Of a DNA stretch of 64,000 nucleotides, positions 51,489 to 59,917 are shown one piece after another. Position 1 is the first letter of the stretch, and the number at the start of each line of letters is the position of its first letter. The translations under genes were made by a program, and so were the position numbers. A model generated the notes under the pieces. It did not search any database and was not told the origin of the DNA. It saw nothing but the letters and a program-made list of their open reading frames with translations. Source of the stretch: Pontibacter pamirensis (GTDB lineage Bacteria; Bacteroidota; Bacteroidia; Cytophagales; Hymenobacteraceae). The DNA lies in assembly GCF_010015475.1 (NCBI RefSeq), contig NZ_SSNI01000007.1, positions 1-64,000 on the forward strand. The letters are read 5' to 3'.

Positions 51489-52535
51489 TTAACTACTCTT
51501 CTTTTTAAGGAAGGTACGGGTGTTGGTGCTCACGGTAACATAATGGGTAGCGCCGGAAGGATGAAAAAAAGCACTGCCGTAATTCAACTCAAACGTACGC
51601 ACCCGCAGCATGGCTCCCAGTGAAAAACCTGCCCCTCCTGAACGGGTATCAAGTCGTAGTTCCCGGCGGCGCAGGTGGTTATACCCCGCCCGCACCTGAA
51701 AGTTCTTGCTGAACACAAACTCAGCGCCTGCCACAAAGTGCCGGGCTATCTTGTCACCTAACTTTTTCTCTTCCTTCACCTCATTCCCATTCGCATCCAG
51801 CTGCCCCGGTGCATTGGGGTCGAGGTACACAATATCGAACTGGTAGAGGCGGTGCGCCGTGAGCGAAAGCCGCACGGGCATATGCTCCGGCTTATAGCTT
51901 ATGCCCAACTGGGCATCAAAAGGCATTGACTGTCGCTCTCCTCCATCATACGGCTTTACCTGGTATCCGACGTTCTTAAAGGCCAGCCCCACCGTAAAAT
52001 CCTTTTCAGGGTGCTTAAACGCCACTCCCGCATCTGCCAACAAACCCACTGCCTTGTTCCCCGCTATACTCGATACTGCTACCCTTGCAGTGGCACCCAC
52101 TGTAAAGGCCTCAAACTGCCGGGCATGTGTCAGGTTGATGGTATACTCATTTACGCTAAAGCTGCCCTCTGCTGCCCCGGTGGCGTCGCGTTGTACAAAA
52201 TCACCGTAGTTCAGGTAATTTATGCCTGCTGCCCACCGACCATACTTCTCAGAATTAAAAGCATAAGCTACGTTACTCTGCCTGATATCAGCCAGGTAGC
52301 CTGCATAACTCAGTGATAGCTGGTTGTCCATCTCCTTGTTCAGCAGCGCCGGGTTAGCCGCCACCATGTTCACATCATGCGCCCCAGCCGTTACGTTCAC
52401 TCCACCCAAAGCCGCTTGTTTAGCACTGCCCGGAAGCTCCAGGAAACTGAAGCCTCTTTGGCCGCCCACCTGCGCCTGCGCTGTAAGCGCAAAAGCCAAT
52501 AGCAGGACGACGAGCAGTGGCTTGTGTGCTTTCAT
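51489..52535 (-). CDS. porQ: Type IX secretion system protein PorQ
   Basis: A 348-residue outer-membrane beta-barrel of the PorQ/PorV (FadL-like) type. The signal peptide is at about 1-21 (ending in TAQAQ). The PorQ-like opening GGQRGFSFLELPGSAKQAALGGVNVTAGAHDVNMVAANPALL is followed by strands with SYAGYLADIRQSNVAYAF. In other Bacteroidota PorQ is needed for the attachment complex that releases and anchors T9SS cargo. PorV is the close alternative, but the FSFLELP start fits PorQ. It lies 67 bases upstream of hslU, so they may be cotranscribed. Confidence 0.85.
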   Translation of the reverse strand: MKAHKPLLVVLLLAFALTAQAQVGGQRGFSFLELPGSAKQAALGGVNVTAGAHDVNMVAANPALLNKEMDNQLSLSYAGYLADIRQSNVAYAFNSEKYGRWAAGINYLNYGDFVQRDATGAAEGSFSVNEYTINLTHARQFEAFTVGATARVAVSSIAGNKAVGLLADAGVAFKHPEKDFTVGLAFKNVGYQVKPYDGGERQSMPFDAQLGISYKPEHMPVRLSLTAHRLYQFDIVYLDPNAPGQLDANGNEVKEEKKLGDKIARHFVAGAEFVFSKNFQVRAGYNHLRRRELRLDTRSGGAGFSLGAMLRVRTFELNYGSAFFHPSGATHYVTVSTNTRTFLKKKSS

Positions 52536-52587
52536 GCTTTAACGGCTACTGGAGTAGTTTTGAGTAATAGAATGCCCTAAACAATAT

Positions 52588-52655
52588 TGTCATTTCGACG
52601 ATAGGAGAAATCTGAGTTATGCAGACTACAGATTTCTCCTATCGTCGAAATGACA
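52588..52655. repeat. 27-bp perfect inverted repeat of the TCATTTCGAC...GAGAAATCTG type
   Basis: The perfect 27-bp arms (52588-52614 and 52629-52655), with core CATTTCGACGATAGGAG, and a 14-nt loop lie between lon and porQ, both on the minus strand. Words of this kind recur as intergenic palindromes in many Bacteroidota genomes. Besides being a REP-like repeat it could act as the lon terminator. Confidence 0.85.
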
Positions 52656-52685
52656 GACAACTTATTCTGTCAATCACCTCTTCAC

Positions 52686-55172
52686 TTATTCAACATTCGT
52701 TTTCTCTTCCGTCAAGGTCAGCTTAAGAGGGTGTTTCACCTTCTCCTTTAGCAGGGCTATTTTCACAACATCATCCACACGGTCTACATAGTGTATGTTC
52801 AAACCTTTGATGTAGTGCGCCGGAATTTCGTTGATGTCTTTCTTATTTTTCTGGCAAAGGATGATATCGGATATACCAGCACGCTTGGCCGCTAAAATTT
52901 TCTCTTTGATGCCGCCTACTGGCAACACTTTGCCGCGCAAGGTTATTTCACCGGTCATAGCCAGTCGCGACTTCACCTTACGCTGCGTAAATACAGAGGC
53001 AATACTCGTAAAAATGGCAATACCCGCCGACGGGCCATCTTTTGGCACAGCCCCTTCCGGGAAGTGGATGTGCAGGTCGTACTGGTCAAACAGGCGGTAG
53101 TCAATATCCAGTAGTTCTGCATGTGCCTTCAGATAAGAAATGGCCGTCATAGCCGACTCCTTCATCACATCACCCAACTGCCCTGACAGCGTCAGCTTGC
53201 CTTTTCCTTTGCTCAGGATAGATTCTATAAAGAGGATATCACCACCTACAGAGGTCCAGGCCAAGCCTGTTACCACACCTGCCGTGTCAATGTCCTGGTA
53301 TATCTCTTTGTCAAAAATTTCGGAGCCTAAAATCTTCACCACCTCTTCCGGCTTAATAGAAGAAGAGAACTCCTCCTCCATCGCCTTTAGCTTAGCGGTG
53401 TTGCGCATCAGCTGGCCTATCTTCCGCTCCAGGTTTCTTACGCCTGATTCACGGGTATAATCATCTATCACTTTCTGAATGGTTGCCTTTGGCACCTTCA
53501 CGTCGTCCGGCTCCAGACCGTGCTCCTGCAGCTGCTTTGGCACGAGGTGGCGCTTGGCTATTTCTGTTTTCTCCTCCAGGGTGTAGCCCGTAATCTCGAT
53601 GATTTCCATACGGTCGCGCAGGGCGGGCTGTATGGTATCCAATGAGTTGGCTGTGGCGATGAACAGCACCTTCGACAGGTCATACTCTACATCCAAGTAA
53701 TTGTCCATAAACGTATGGTTCTGCTCCGGGTCCAGTACCTCCAGCAAAGCGGAAGCAGGGTCGCCACGGAAATCAGACGCCAGTTTGTCTATCTCGTCCA
53801 GGATAATGACCGGGTTAGAAGAACCTGTCTTTTTAATCTGGCTGATTATCTTGCCCGGCATCGCCCCCACATAGGTGCGGCGGTGACCGCGTATCTCTGC
53901 CTCATCTCTCACGCCACCCAACGACATACGCACATAGTTGCGGCCTAACGCCTTCGCCACAGAACGGCCGAGGGAGGTTTTACCAACCCCTGGAGGGCCA
54001 TAAAGGCAAAGAATCGGCGCTTTCATGTCGTTCTTCAGCTTCAGCACGGCCAGGTATTCCAGAATGCGCTCCTTTACCTTCTCCAGGCCATAGTGGTCGG
54101 CGTCGAGTATCTTTTTGGTGCGCTTCAGGTTAAAATTATCTTTGGTGAAATCGTTCCAGGGCAGGTCGAGCAGGAACTCGAGGTAGTTAACGGCTACCGG
54201 GTATTCTGCCGCCTGCGAGTTCAGGCGGGCTAGCTTCTCCATCTCCTTCTGGAAATGCTTGGCCACAGGCTCTGCCCATTTCTTCTTCTTCGCACGCTCC
54301 CTAAAGCGTTCTATCTCCTGGTCTGGTCCCTCCTGACCCAACTCATCCTGCAGCACCTTTATCTGCTGACGCAGGAAATAATCGCGCTGCTGCTGGTCAA
54401 TATCAGTATGTACTTTTGAATGGATTTCCTGCTTCAGCTCCAGCATCTGAATCTCGAGCAGCATAAGCTCCAGCAGTTGGGTACCGCGATCTTTGCTGTC
54501 GTTCACCTCGAGCAGCGCCTGTTTCTGCGCCACTTCCACATTCAGGTTGCTCGACAGGAAATGCGTCAGGAAGCTTGGGCTGTCGATGTTGTCCAGCGCC
54601 ACCTGCGCCTCCTGCGGTATCTCCGGGTTTAGCTTGAGCATTTTGCCGGCCGCATCTTTCAACGACTGCACCAGCGCCTTCACTTCTTTGCTCTTCTTAT
54701 CCAGTGGCGTCTCCTCGCAGATACTCACCTTAGCCGTCAGGAAAGGGTCTTCCTGCTTTATCTCGTCTATCTGAAAGCGGCTCTGCCCTTGAATAATGAT
54801 GGTGGTATTGCCATCGGGCAGCACCAGCATTTTCAGGATTTTAGCGACGGTACCTATGTTGTACAAGTCTTCGCCTGCCGGATCGTCGCTGCTGGTGTTC
54901 TTTTGCGCCACCACACCCACCACTTTACTACCGGTATGGGCCTTTCGCACCAGTTTCACAGACTTTTTGCGGGTTACCGTAATCGGCAGCACCACCCCCG
55001 GGAAAAGCACCGTATTGCGCACTGCCAGAATCGGCAATTCATCCGGCAGGTCTTCGGTCTTTACGTCATCCTCAATTTCTGCCGTTATTACCGGGATGAG
55101 CTCGATATCATCGTCATCAGAAATCCTGCTTAATAATAGATTTTGTAAAAATTGATTGAATGTATAGTTCAT
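52686..55172 (-). CDS. lon: ATP-dependent Lon protease
   Basis: An 828-residue LonA protease. The N-terminal substrate domain opens with LPILAVRNTVLFPGVVLPITV. The AAA+ module has Walker A GPPGVGKT, Walker B ILDEIDKL and the LSLGGVRDEAEIRGHRRTYVGAMPG block. The protease domain carries the catalytic Ser in PKDGPSAGIAIF and the Lys in GGIKEKILAAKRAG. It is cytoplasmic and degrades misfolded and regulatory proteins. The acidic insert DDDDIELIPV follows the start; an in-frame ATG at 55205 is possible but the ATG at 55172 fits homologues better. It is divergent from the PorE-like gene. Confidence 0.97.
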   Translation of the reverse strand: MNYTFNQFLQNLLLSRISDDDDIELIPVITAEIEDDVKTEDLPDELPILAVRNTVLFPGVVLPITVTRKKSVKLVRKAHTGSKVVGVVAQKNTSSDDPAGEDLYNIGTVAKILKMLVLPDGNTTIIIQGQSRFQIDEIKQEDPFLTAKVSICEETPLDKKSKEVKALVQSLKDAAGKMLKLNPEIPQEAQVALDNIDSPSFLTHFLSSNLNVEVAQKQALLEVNDSKDRGTQLLELMLLEIQMLELKQEIHSKVHTDIDQQQRDYFLRQQIKVLQDELGQEGPDQEIERFRERAKKKKWAEPVAKHFQKEMEKLARLNSQAAEYPVAVNYLEFLLDLPWNDFTKDNFNLKRTKKILDADHYGLEKVKERILEYLAVLKLKNDMKAPILCLYGPPGVGKTSLGRSVAKALGRNYVRMSLGGVRDEAEIRGHRRTYVGAMPGKIISQIKKTGSSNPVIILDEIDKLASDFRGDPASALLEVLDPEQNHTFMDNYLDVEYDLSKVLFIATANSLDTIQPALRDRMEIIEITGYTLEEKTEIAKRHLVPKQLQEHGLEPDDVKVPKATIQKVIDDYTRESGVRNLERKIGQLMRNTAKLKAMEEEFSSSIKPEEVVKILGSEIFDKEIYQDIDTAGVVTGLAWTSVGGDILFIESILSKGKGKLTLSGQLGDVMKESAMTAISYLKAHAELLDIDYRLFDQYDLHIHFPEGAVPKDGPSAGIAIFTSIASVFTQRKVKSRLAMTGEITLRGKVLPVGGIKEKILAAKRAGISDIILCQKNKKDINEIPAHYIKGLNIHYVDRVDDVVKIALLKEKVKHPLKLTLTEEKTNVE

Positions 55173-55364
55173 ATGTTGATTAATGCCATTTTGACAGAAA
55201 AACACTGTTGTCCCCCGTTTTTCTGAACTTCCGTAGTAATGTCAAGTCTTGTGCCAAGGCTATTTTGGCAGAAGTATTGTCTGTTAAACTTTATTTAAGT
55301 GTAAAGCCCTTTTCAAAAATTATAGCAAGTTATAACGCTTTCGCAAAATATAGCTAAGATTTGA

Positions 55365-55372
55365 TATCTTTG
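55365..55372 (+). promoter_or_regulatory. -7 box of the PorE-like gene
   Basis: TATCTTTG matches TAnnTTTG exactly and lies 22 bases before the ATG at 55395. A TTTC at 55339-55342, 22 bases upstream, is a possible weak -33 element. Confidence 0.65.
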
Positions 55373-55394
55373 AAACTCAGGCAAAACACTTAGA

Positions 55395-57380
55395 ATGATG
55401 AAACGATCCCTCTTGTTGGCGCTTTACTTGCTGCTATTCCATCTTGCCTTCACAAGCCAGGGACAGCAGTACAAGCACATTCCACTCGATTCAGAAGCAG
55501 GCCTGAATGTTCATAAAAAAGCTCCTGCTCCCGAGCTTCACTTTAACTTTTCCAATTTAAATAAAATACCTTACTATCACGAGCCCAGAAAGCTTGCGGC
55601 CATACAAAAATTAGAGAAACGCAAGCGCTATGACCAGGTGCTGCCGCTGCTAAGGCAGTACGTAAAAAACTTTGGAGTTCAGAACTTTTACAAAGACACA
55701 CACCTGCTCTGGCGCCTGGGTCAGCTATACGAGAAAAGAGGGGAACAGGAAATGGCAATAGCTTTATACCGCCTCGTGCTGAAACACCACCGTTCCGATG
55801 TGCGCAAAGTGACCTCCCACTACGACTCCCTGGAGCAGAACACCAAAGACTATTATGTACCGCTCGATTACTACTATGAGCTGGTAGAATACCGGAAGTC
55901 CATCGCTACTTTTCAGCCGCCGAGAGGGGTATACATTAACATGGGCAACGCTATCAACTCTGAGTATGCAGACTATGGCCCCACCCTCAGCGATGAAAAC
56001 GAGATGTTCATATATACCTCGAAGCGCAACGTGAACTACCTGGGGATGGAGACGAAAGTAAATGAGGATTTGTTTTACAGCAAACAGAACAACGGATACT
56101 GGGAAGAGGCCAAATCCTTCGGCAAGCCCATCAACAGCCAGTACAACGAAGGCTCTGCCTGCCTGAGCCGCGACGGCAAAACCCTTTACTTTGCCCGCTG
56201 CGAATCGCCGGACGGCATGGGCAACTGCGACCTGTATATGGCCTCTATGCAAGAAGATGGCACCTGGGGGCAGATCAGGAACCTGGGCGCCAACGTAAAC
56301 TCTGAAGCCTGGGACTCTCAACCGACGCTTTCTTCTAATGAAGACACCCTTTACTTTGCCTCTGACCGCCTGGGCGGCTTTGGTTTGTCAGACATTTACT
56401 ATACCTATAAAACAAAAGGAGGCAACTGGGCGAAAGCTAAAAACCTAGGCCCGGTGGTAAATACCCGCGAGAGCGAGGTGAGTCCGTTCTTCCACCCGCT
56501 GTACCAGGTGCTGTACTTTAGCTCCAGGGGCCAGCTCTACAACTTCGGTGACTTCGACATCTACAAAACCTATAAGGTGCAGGGGCACTGGCAGGAGCCC
56601 CGTAACATTGGGCCGCTCGTGAACGGGCGGGGTAGCGAGTATTATTTTACGATTGATGCTGCCTCTAAAAACCTCTACTACGCCCGCTCCGAAGCAGACG
56701 ATATAGAGAACCTGGACTTGTTCTCATTTCCGCTACCGATGGAGGCGCACCCCCTGGCCGTTACCAAAGTAGAAGGCATCCTAACGGATTCTGTTACCCG
56801 CAAGCCCTTGTCTGGCATAGTCTCTGTCGTTGACCTGGAAAACGGCATTGAGATCTCCTCTAAGTATATCCGCCCCGATGGGACTTTTGAGTTTGACCTG
56901 ATCGATAAATCGCGCTACATGATACTGATCCAAAGCGCTGACTTCTTTACCATTGAAAGGGAATTGTCGCTGGAGCAGGACACCGCTTTCCAGGTAATGA
57001 CCACCCTGATAGATTATAGCGTGCCGATGGTATTCAAGAACATTGAGTTTGAGCAGAACCAGTCGAACATTATTGAGGAAATGAAGCCGATACTAGACGA
57101 GGTGGCGATGTTTATGATTGACCACCCCAGCTACAGGCTGGAAATAGCTGGCCACACAGACAGCTTCGGAGACCCCGACTTTAATCTTTCCCTCTCGCAG
57201 GATAGAGCGGAAGCCATAAAACGCTACATAGAACGGCAGGTAAACATTGGCAATGAACGCATTGATGCCATTGGCTACGGCAGCCGAAAACCTTTACGTG
57301 AAGAGAAAACAGAGGAAGACCGGCGTCTCAACCGCCGGGTAGAGTTTACTATCATTAAACCGAAGAAAAGTAGCTTTTAG
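55395..57380 (+). CDS. PorE-like OmpA-family protein (TPR, PD40 propeller, OmpA)
   Basis: A 661-residue envelope protein with a signal peptide (about 1-23). TPR-like helices (about 60-140) come first, then a propeller of PD40/WD40-type repeats (YGPTLSDENEMFIYTSKR, GSACLSRDGKTLYFARC, QPTLSSNEDTLYFASDR; about 190-450), a carboxypeptidase-regulatory-like beta domain (about 460-540), and an OmpA peptidoglycan-binding domain at the end (IAGHTDSFGDPDFN...LSQDRAEAIKRYI). This is exactly the architecture of PorE, a peptidoglycan anchor of the type IX secretion machine. Many Bacteroidota have several such proteins, so PorE identity is likely but not certain. Confidence 0.82.
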   Translation: MMKRSLLLALYLLLFHLAFTSQGQQYKHIPLDSEAGLNVHKKAPAPELHFNFSNLNKIPYYHEPRKLAAIQKLEKRKRYDQVLPLLRQYVKNFGVQNFYKDTHLLWRLGQLYEKRGEQEMAIALYRLVLKHHRSDVRKVTSHYDSLEQNTKDYYVPLDYYYELVEYRKSIATFQPPRGVYINMGNAINSEYADYGPTLSDENEMFIYTSKRNVNYLGMETKVNEDLFYSKQNNGYWEEAKSFGKPINSQYNEGSACLSRDGKTLYFARCESPDGMGNCDLYMASMQEDGTWGQIRNLGANVNSEAWDSQPTLSSNEDTLYFASDRLGGFGLSDIYYTYKTKGGNWAKAKNLGPVVNTRESEVSPFFHPLYQVLYFSSRGQLYNFGDFDIYKTYKVQGHWQEPRNIGPLVNGRGSEYYFTIDAASKNLYYARSEADDIENLDLFSFPLPMEAHPLAVTKVEGILTDSVTRKPLSGIVSVVDLENGIEISSKYIRPDGTFEFDLIDKSRYMILIQSADFFTIERELSLEQDTAFQVMTTLIDYSVPMVFKNIEFEQNQSNIIEEMKPILDEVAMFMIDHPSYRLEIAGHTDSFGDPDFNLSLSQDRAEAIKRYIERQVNIGNERIDAIGYGSRKPLREEKTEEDRRLNRRVEFTIIKPKKSSF

Positions 57381-57460
57381 CGCCTACTGAAATTTTGTCA
57401 GCGCTATAATTGCATCCTCTGTTCCTTCTTTGCGTTGATAGTGGAAAACACACCCTTACA

Positions 57461-58204
57461 ATGCCCTTTACTCCTGCACATCCTGCTTTAGTGCTGCCCC
57501 TCATTAGCCGAAAAAAGCCTTTGCTCTCCGGCACAGGCCTGATTATTGGCAGCATGGCACCTGACTTTGAATACTTTTTCCGTTTGCACCATGTCAGCTA
57601 CTTCAGCCATACCATTCTAGGTATTTTACTGTTTAATGTGCCAGTAACGCTCCTGCTGTCCGTAATTTTCCATGTGTTGGTGCGTGATCAGGTTATCCGG
57701 CACCTGCCCCCTTACTTCAGGCAAAGAGCCCTGACAATCCAGTACCCCAAATGGCTCACTTACCTGGAGAAGAACTGGTTTATATTTTTAGTTTCTGCTG
57801 TTATAGGTGCTTTTTCTCACTTACTCTGGGATGAGTTTACGCATCCGGACAACAGAATCGTAACCATACTTCCTATACTGCTTACACAGGTGAAGGTGCC
57901 TTTTGTAGAAAAAAGTATGATGCTATGCCGCCTTATCCAGCACCTGAGTTCAGTTCTGGGTGTTGCTGTAGTTCTCTGGTATGTGCATAGCCTGCCCAAA
58001 GCGCAACTACAGCCAGGGCAACAACATTGGTTCAGGTTCTGGCTGGGGATTTTTGGCTTCGGAATGCTGTTCCTGCTTTTGAACCTGTTTATACGGCTAG
58101 ACCTGCTACCTGCACCTGGCAACCTTGTCGTGATATTGATCAGCGGATGTATGCTGGCACTGATTATAGCAGGGGCCACATCTAAGTTAAGGCAACAGGT
58201 TTAA
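57461..58204 (+). CDS. DUF4184 family membrane protein
   Basis: A 247-residue polytopic membrane protein from the ATG at 57461; the frame is open 17 codons earlier but with a TTG start. The family opening MPFTPAHPALVLPL and IGSMAPDFEYFFRL, together with HLLWDEFTHPD, are marks of DUF4184. These His/Asp clusters recall metal-dependent membrane hydrolases, but no function is established. About six hydrophobic segments are visible. It follows the PorE-like gene by 80 bases and is convergent with the DUF6702 gene. Confidence 0.88.
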   Translation: MPFTPAHPALVLPLISRKKPLLSGTGLIIGSMAPDFEYFFRLHHVSYFSHTILGILLFNVPVTLLLSVIFHVLVRDQVIRHLPPYFRQRALTIQYPKWLTYLEKNWFIFLVSAVIGAFSHLLWDEFTHPDNRIVTILPILLTQVKVPFVEKSMMLCRLIQHLSSVLGVAVVLWYVHSLPKAQLQPGQQHWFRFWLGIFGFGMLFLLLNLFIRLDLLPAPGNLVVILISGCMLALIIAGATSKLRQQV

Positions 58205-58213
58205 GCGTAATTT

Positions 58214-58250
58214 AAAAGAGGCGACACAAACAAGTTGTATCGCCTCTTTT
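58214..58250. terminator. Bidirectional terminator
   Basis: The arms AAAAGAGGCGA (58214-58224) and TCGCCTCTTTT (58240-58250), with an inner ACAA/TTGT pair, lie between the convergent genes ending at 58204 and 58271. Confidence 0.85.
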
Positions 58251-58270
58251 GAGTTTGAGTGTCTTGCAGT

Positions 58271-58777
58271 TTAGAACGTGAGCTTTTTCGTTACATCTCC
58301 CCGCTGCATCAGCACACTTTCCGTTTCACCTTTATAGTCCACATTTACGATGTTCATCTGGTCTGTGAACAGATCCATTAGGATAGCGTTTTTCACGTAG
58401 AGTTGCGCCAGCGTTCCCTTCTGAACAGGCACTTCTACATACATCCATACCACATCCACATCTTCTTCTGAACCCAGCAGCCTGGACTTTAGCGGCTTGC
58501 CTTTCTCCAGCTCAAAAGAAAGCGTTTTATGCAGGTATTCTGTAATATACTTCTTCACCTCCTCAGAACTGCTGCTATAAATTACTTTTGTCTTTGCCTG
58601 GCGCGAGAGGGCATTTTCCAGGTCATCCATAAACACTTTTACAGCTACTTCCAGGCTTTGTGTATTTGGATTATACTTTACGTCCGTGATGCTGGCGTGG
58701 TAATCGTGGGCACTCACCGGCTGTGTTACCAGAAAAGCCACTATCAATAGCAGCACGGAAAATATTTTATACTTCAT
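58271..58777 (-). CDS. DUF6702 family exported protein
   Basis: A 168-residue periplasmic protein. The signal peptide is at about 1-23 (ending in QPVSA), followed by the family opening HDYHASITDVKYNPNTQSLEVAVKVFMDDLENALS. The rest is a beta-rich domain with ILMDLFTDQMNIV near the end. DUF6702 proteins are common in Bacteroidota and have no assigned function. It lies 6 bases after the LysM gene stop codon on the same strand, so the two are cotranscribed downstream of rseP. Confidence 0.85.
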   Translation of the reverse strand: MKYKIFSVLLLIVAFLVTQPVSAHDYHASITDVKYNPNTQSLEVAVKVFMDDLENALSRQAKTKVIYSSSSEEVKKYITEYLHKTLSFELEKGKPLKSRLLGSEEDVDVVWMYVEVPVQKGTLAQLYVKNAILMDLFTDQMNIVNVDYKGETESVLMQRGDVTKKLTF

Positions 58778-58783
58778 AGATTG

Positions 58784-59902
58784 TTATTTGCCGGCGGGCA
58801 GGTCGGCCAACACACACTTTGCCATTGTGGGCATACTGTCGCTTACAATGCGCTGCACGTCGTTGATATTGGATTGGTAAGGCACCTTCACCTTATTGCC
58901 CGACACCAGCTCGCCATTACTGTCATAGATCGAATAGTGAACCAAAAAATCACGTTCATAGTTCTGTGCCGCCCTATCTAAACAGTTTTCATACACCGTT
59001 TTCACCTCAAACTGATTAATGAAAACATAGTAATCGATGCCGTACTGGCCATTAAAGTAGCTGAAGAAGTTCGGGTCTTTCACTTTTACGCCGAAGTGCT
59101 TGGTCGGGTCCTGGGCAACAGACACCTCTTCCGGTTCGCCTTTCAGGCCCATCTTGTCTTTCTGGCGCAGCACCCAGGCTACTGCACCTTTTTCCTCCTC
59201 TTTCACTACTGGCTGGTGGTTATACCTCGACTGCTTGTTGTCCTGATAGCTATAATTCAGTGATTTATAGATGCGGCTCAGCTCGCTCACGCTATCACGG
59301 TACACGCCCCCCAGAAGGTGTATGGTTTCATAGCCCTGTGGTGCCAGCATGGCATTCAGTCTGCCACGGAACACATGGCGCACGTTCTGGCGCGGGATGT
59401 GCGATTGGCGGGCAATCTCGTAATCAGCATCAGAAAAGTACAGGTAAGGATCGAATGGGATAACCAGTACACGGCTTTTTGTTTTATTTTCCGCTGGCTT
59501 TGGCGCAGGGGCCGCTGCCGCAGAGGTACTCTCCACGGTACGGGTTGCGGTAGCGTTTCCAGCTTTTGCTGTAGCAGTTTTTTGCTGCGACGATGCCGGT
59601 TTGGCTGCGGCAACAGCGCTTTTTGCAGCAGGCTTTGCTTGACGGCCCAAGTACAATGTTTGCCCGATCTGCAGTGTATTGTTATTCCATTTCTGCAGCG
59701 AGTCTAAGGGAATGTTAAAACGGCGCGAAAGGCTGTAATACGTATCGCCCTGCTGCACCAGGTACACGCTATCGCCGGGAGCGGCCATAGCGTGCTGGTT
59801 TATGGAAAGCAGTTTTGCGGCTGGTGCCGCTTCAACGTGATTTAATGCAATTACTAAAAGGAGTATTAAGCTTGTAAGGCTGGAAGCAAAGATGCTTTTC
59901 AT
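58784..59902 (-). CDS. LysM-domain exported protein
   Basis: A 372-residue periplasmic protein. The signal peptide is at about 1-25 (ending in HVEAA). A LysM peptidoglycan-binding repeat (47-86: YLVQQGDTYYSLSRRFNIPLDSLQKWNNNTLQIGQTLYLG) is followed by an Ala/Lys/Pro-rich linker (90-140). The C-terminal domain (about 145-370) is unknown; it includes VLVIPFDPYLYFSDADYEIARQ, a run that Bacteroidota LysM proteins often share. No catalytic motif is visible. It sits between rseP and the DUF6702 gene in one operon-like run. Confidence 0.88.
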   Translation of the reverse strand: MKSIFASSLTSLILLLVIALNHVEAAPAAKLLSINQHAMAAPGDSVYLVQQGDTYYSLSRRFNIPLDSLQKWNNNTLQIGQTLYLGRQAKPAAKSAVAAAKPASSQQKTATAKAGNATATRTVESTSAAAAPAPKPAENKTKSRVLVIPFDPYLYFSDADYEIARQSHIPRQNVRHVFRGRLNAMLAPQGYETIHLLGGVYRDSVSELSRIYKSLNYSYQDNKQSRYNHQPVVKEEEKGAVAWVLRQKDKMGLKGEPEEVSVAQDPTKHFGVKVKDPNFFSYFNGQYGIDYYVFINQFEVKTVYENCLDRAAQNYERDFLVHYSIYDSNGELVSGNKVKVPYQSNINDVQRIVSDSMPTMAKCVLADLPAGK

Positions 59903-59917
59903 GAGTGGAACTCTTGG

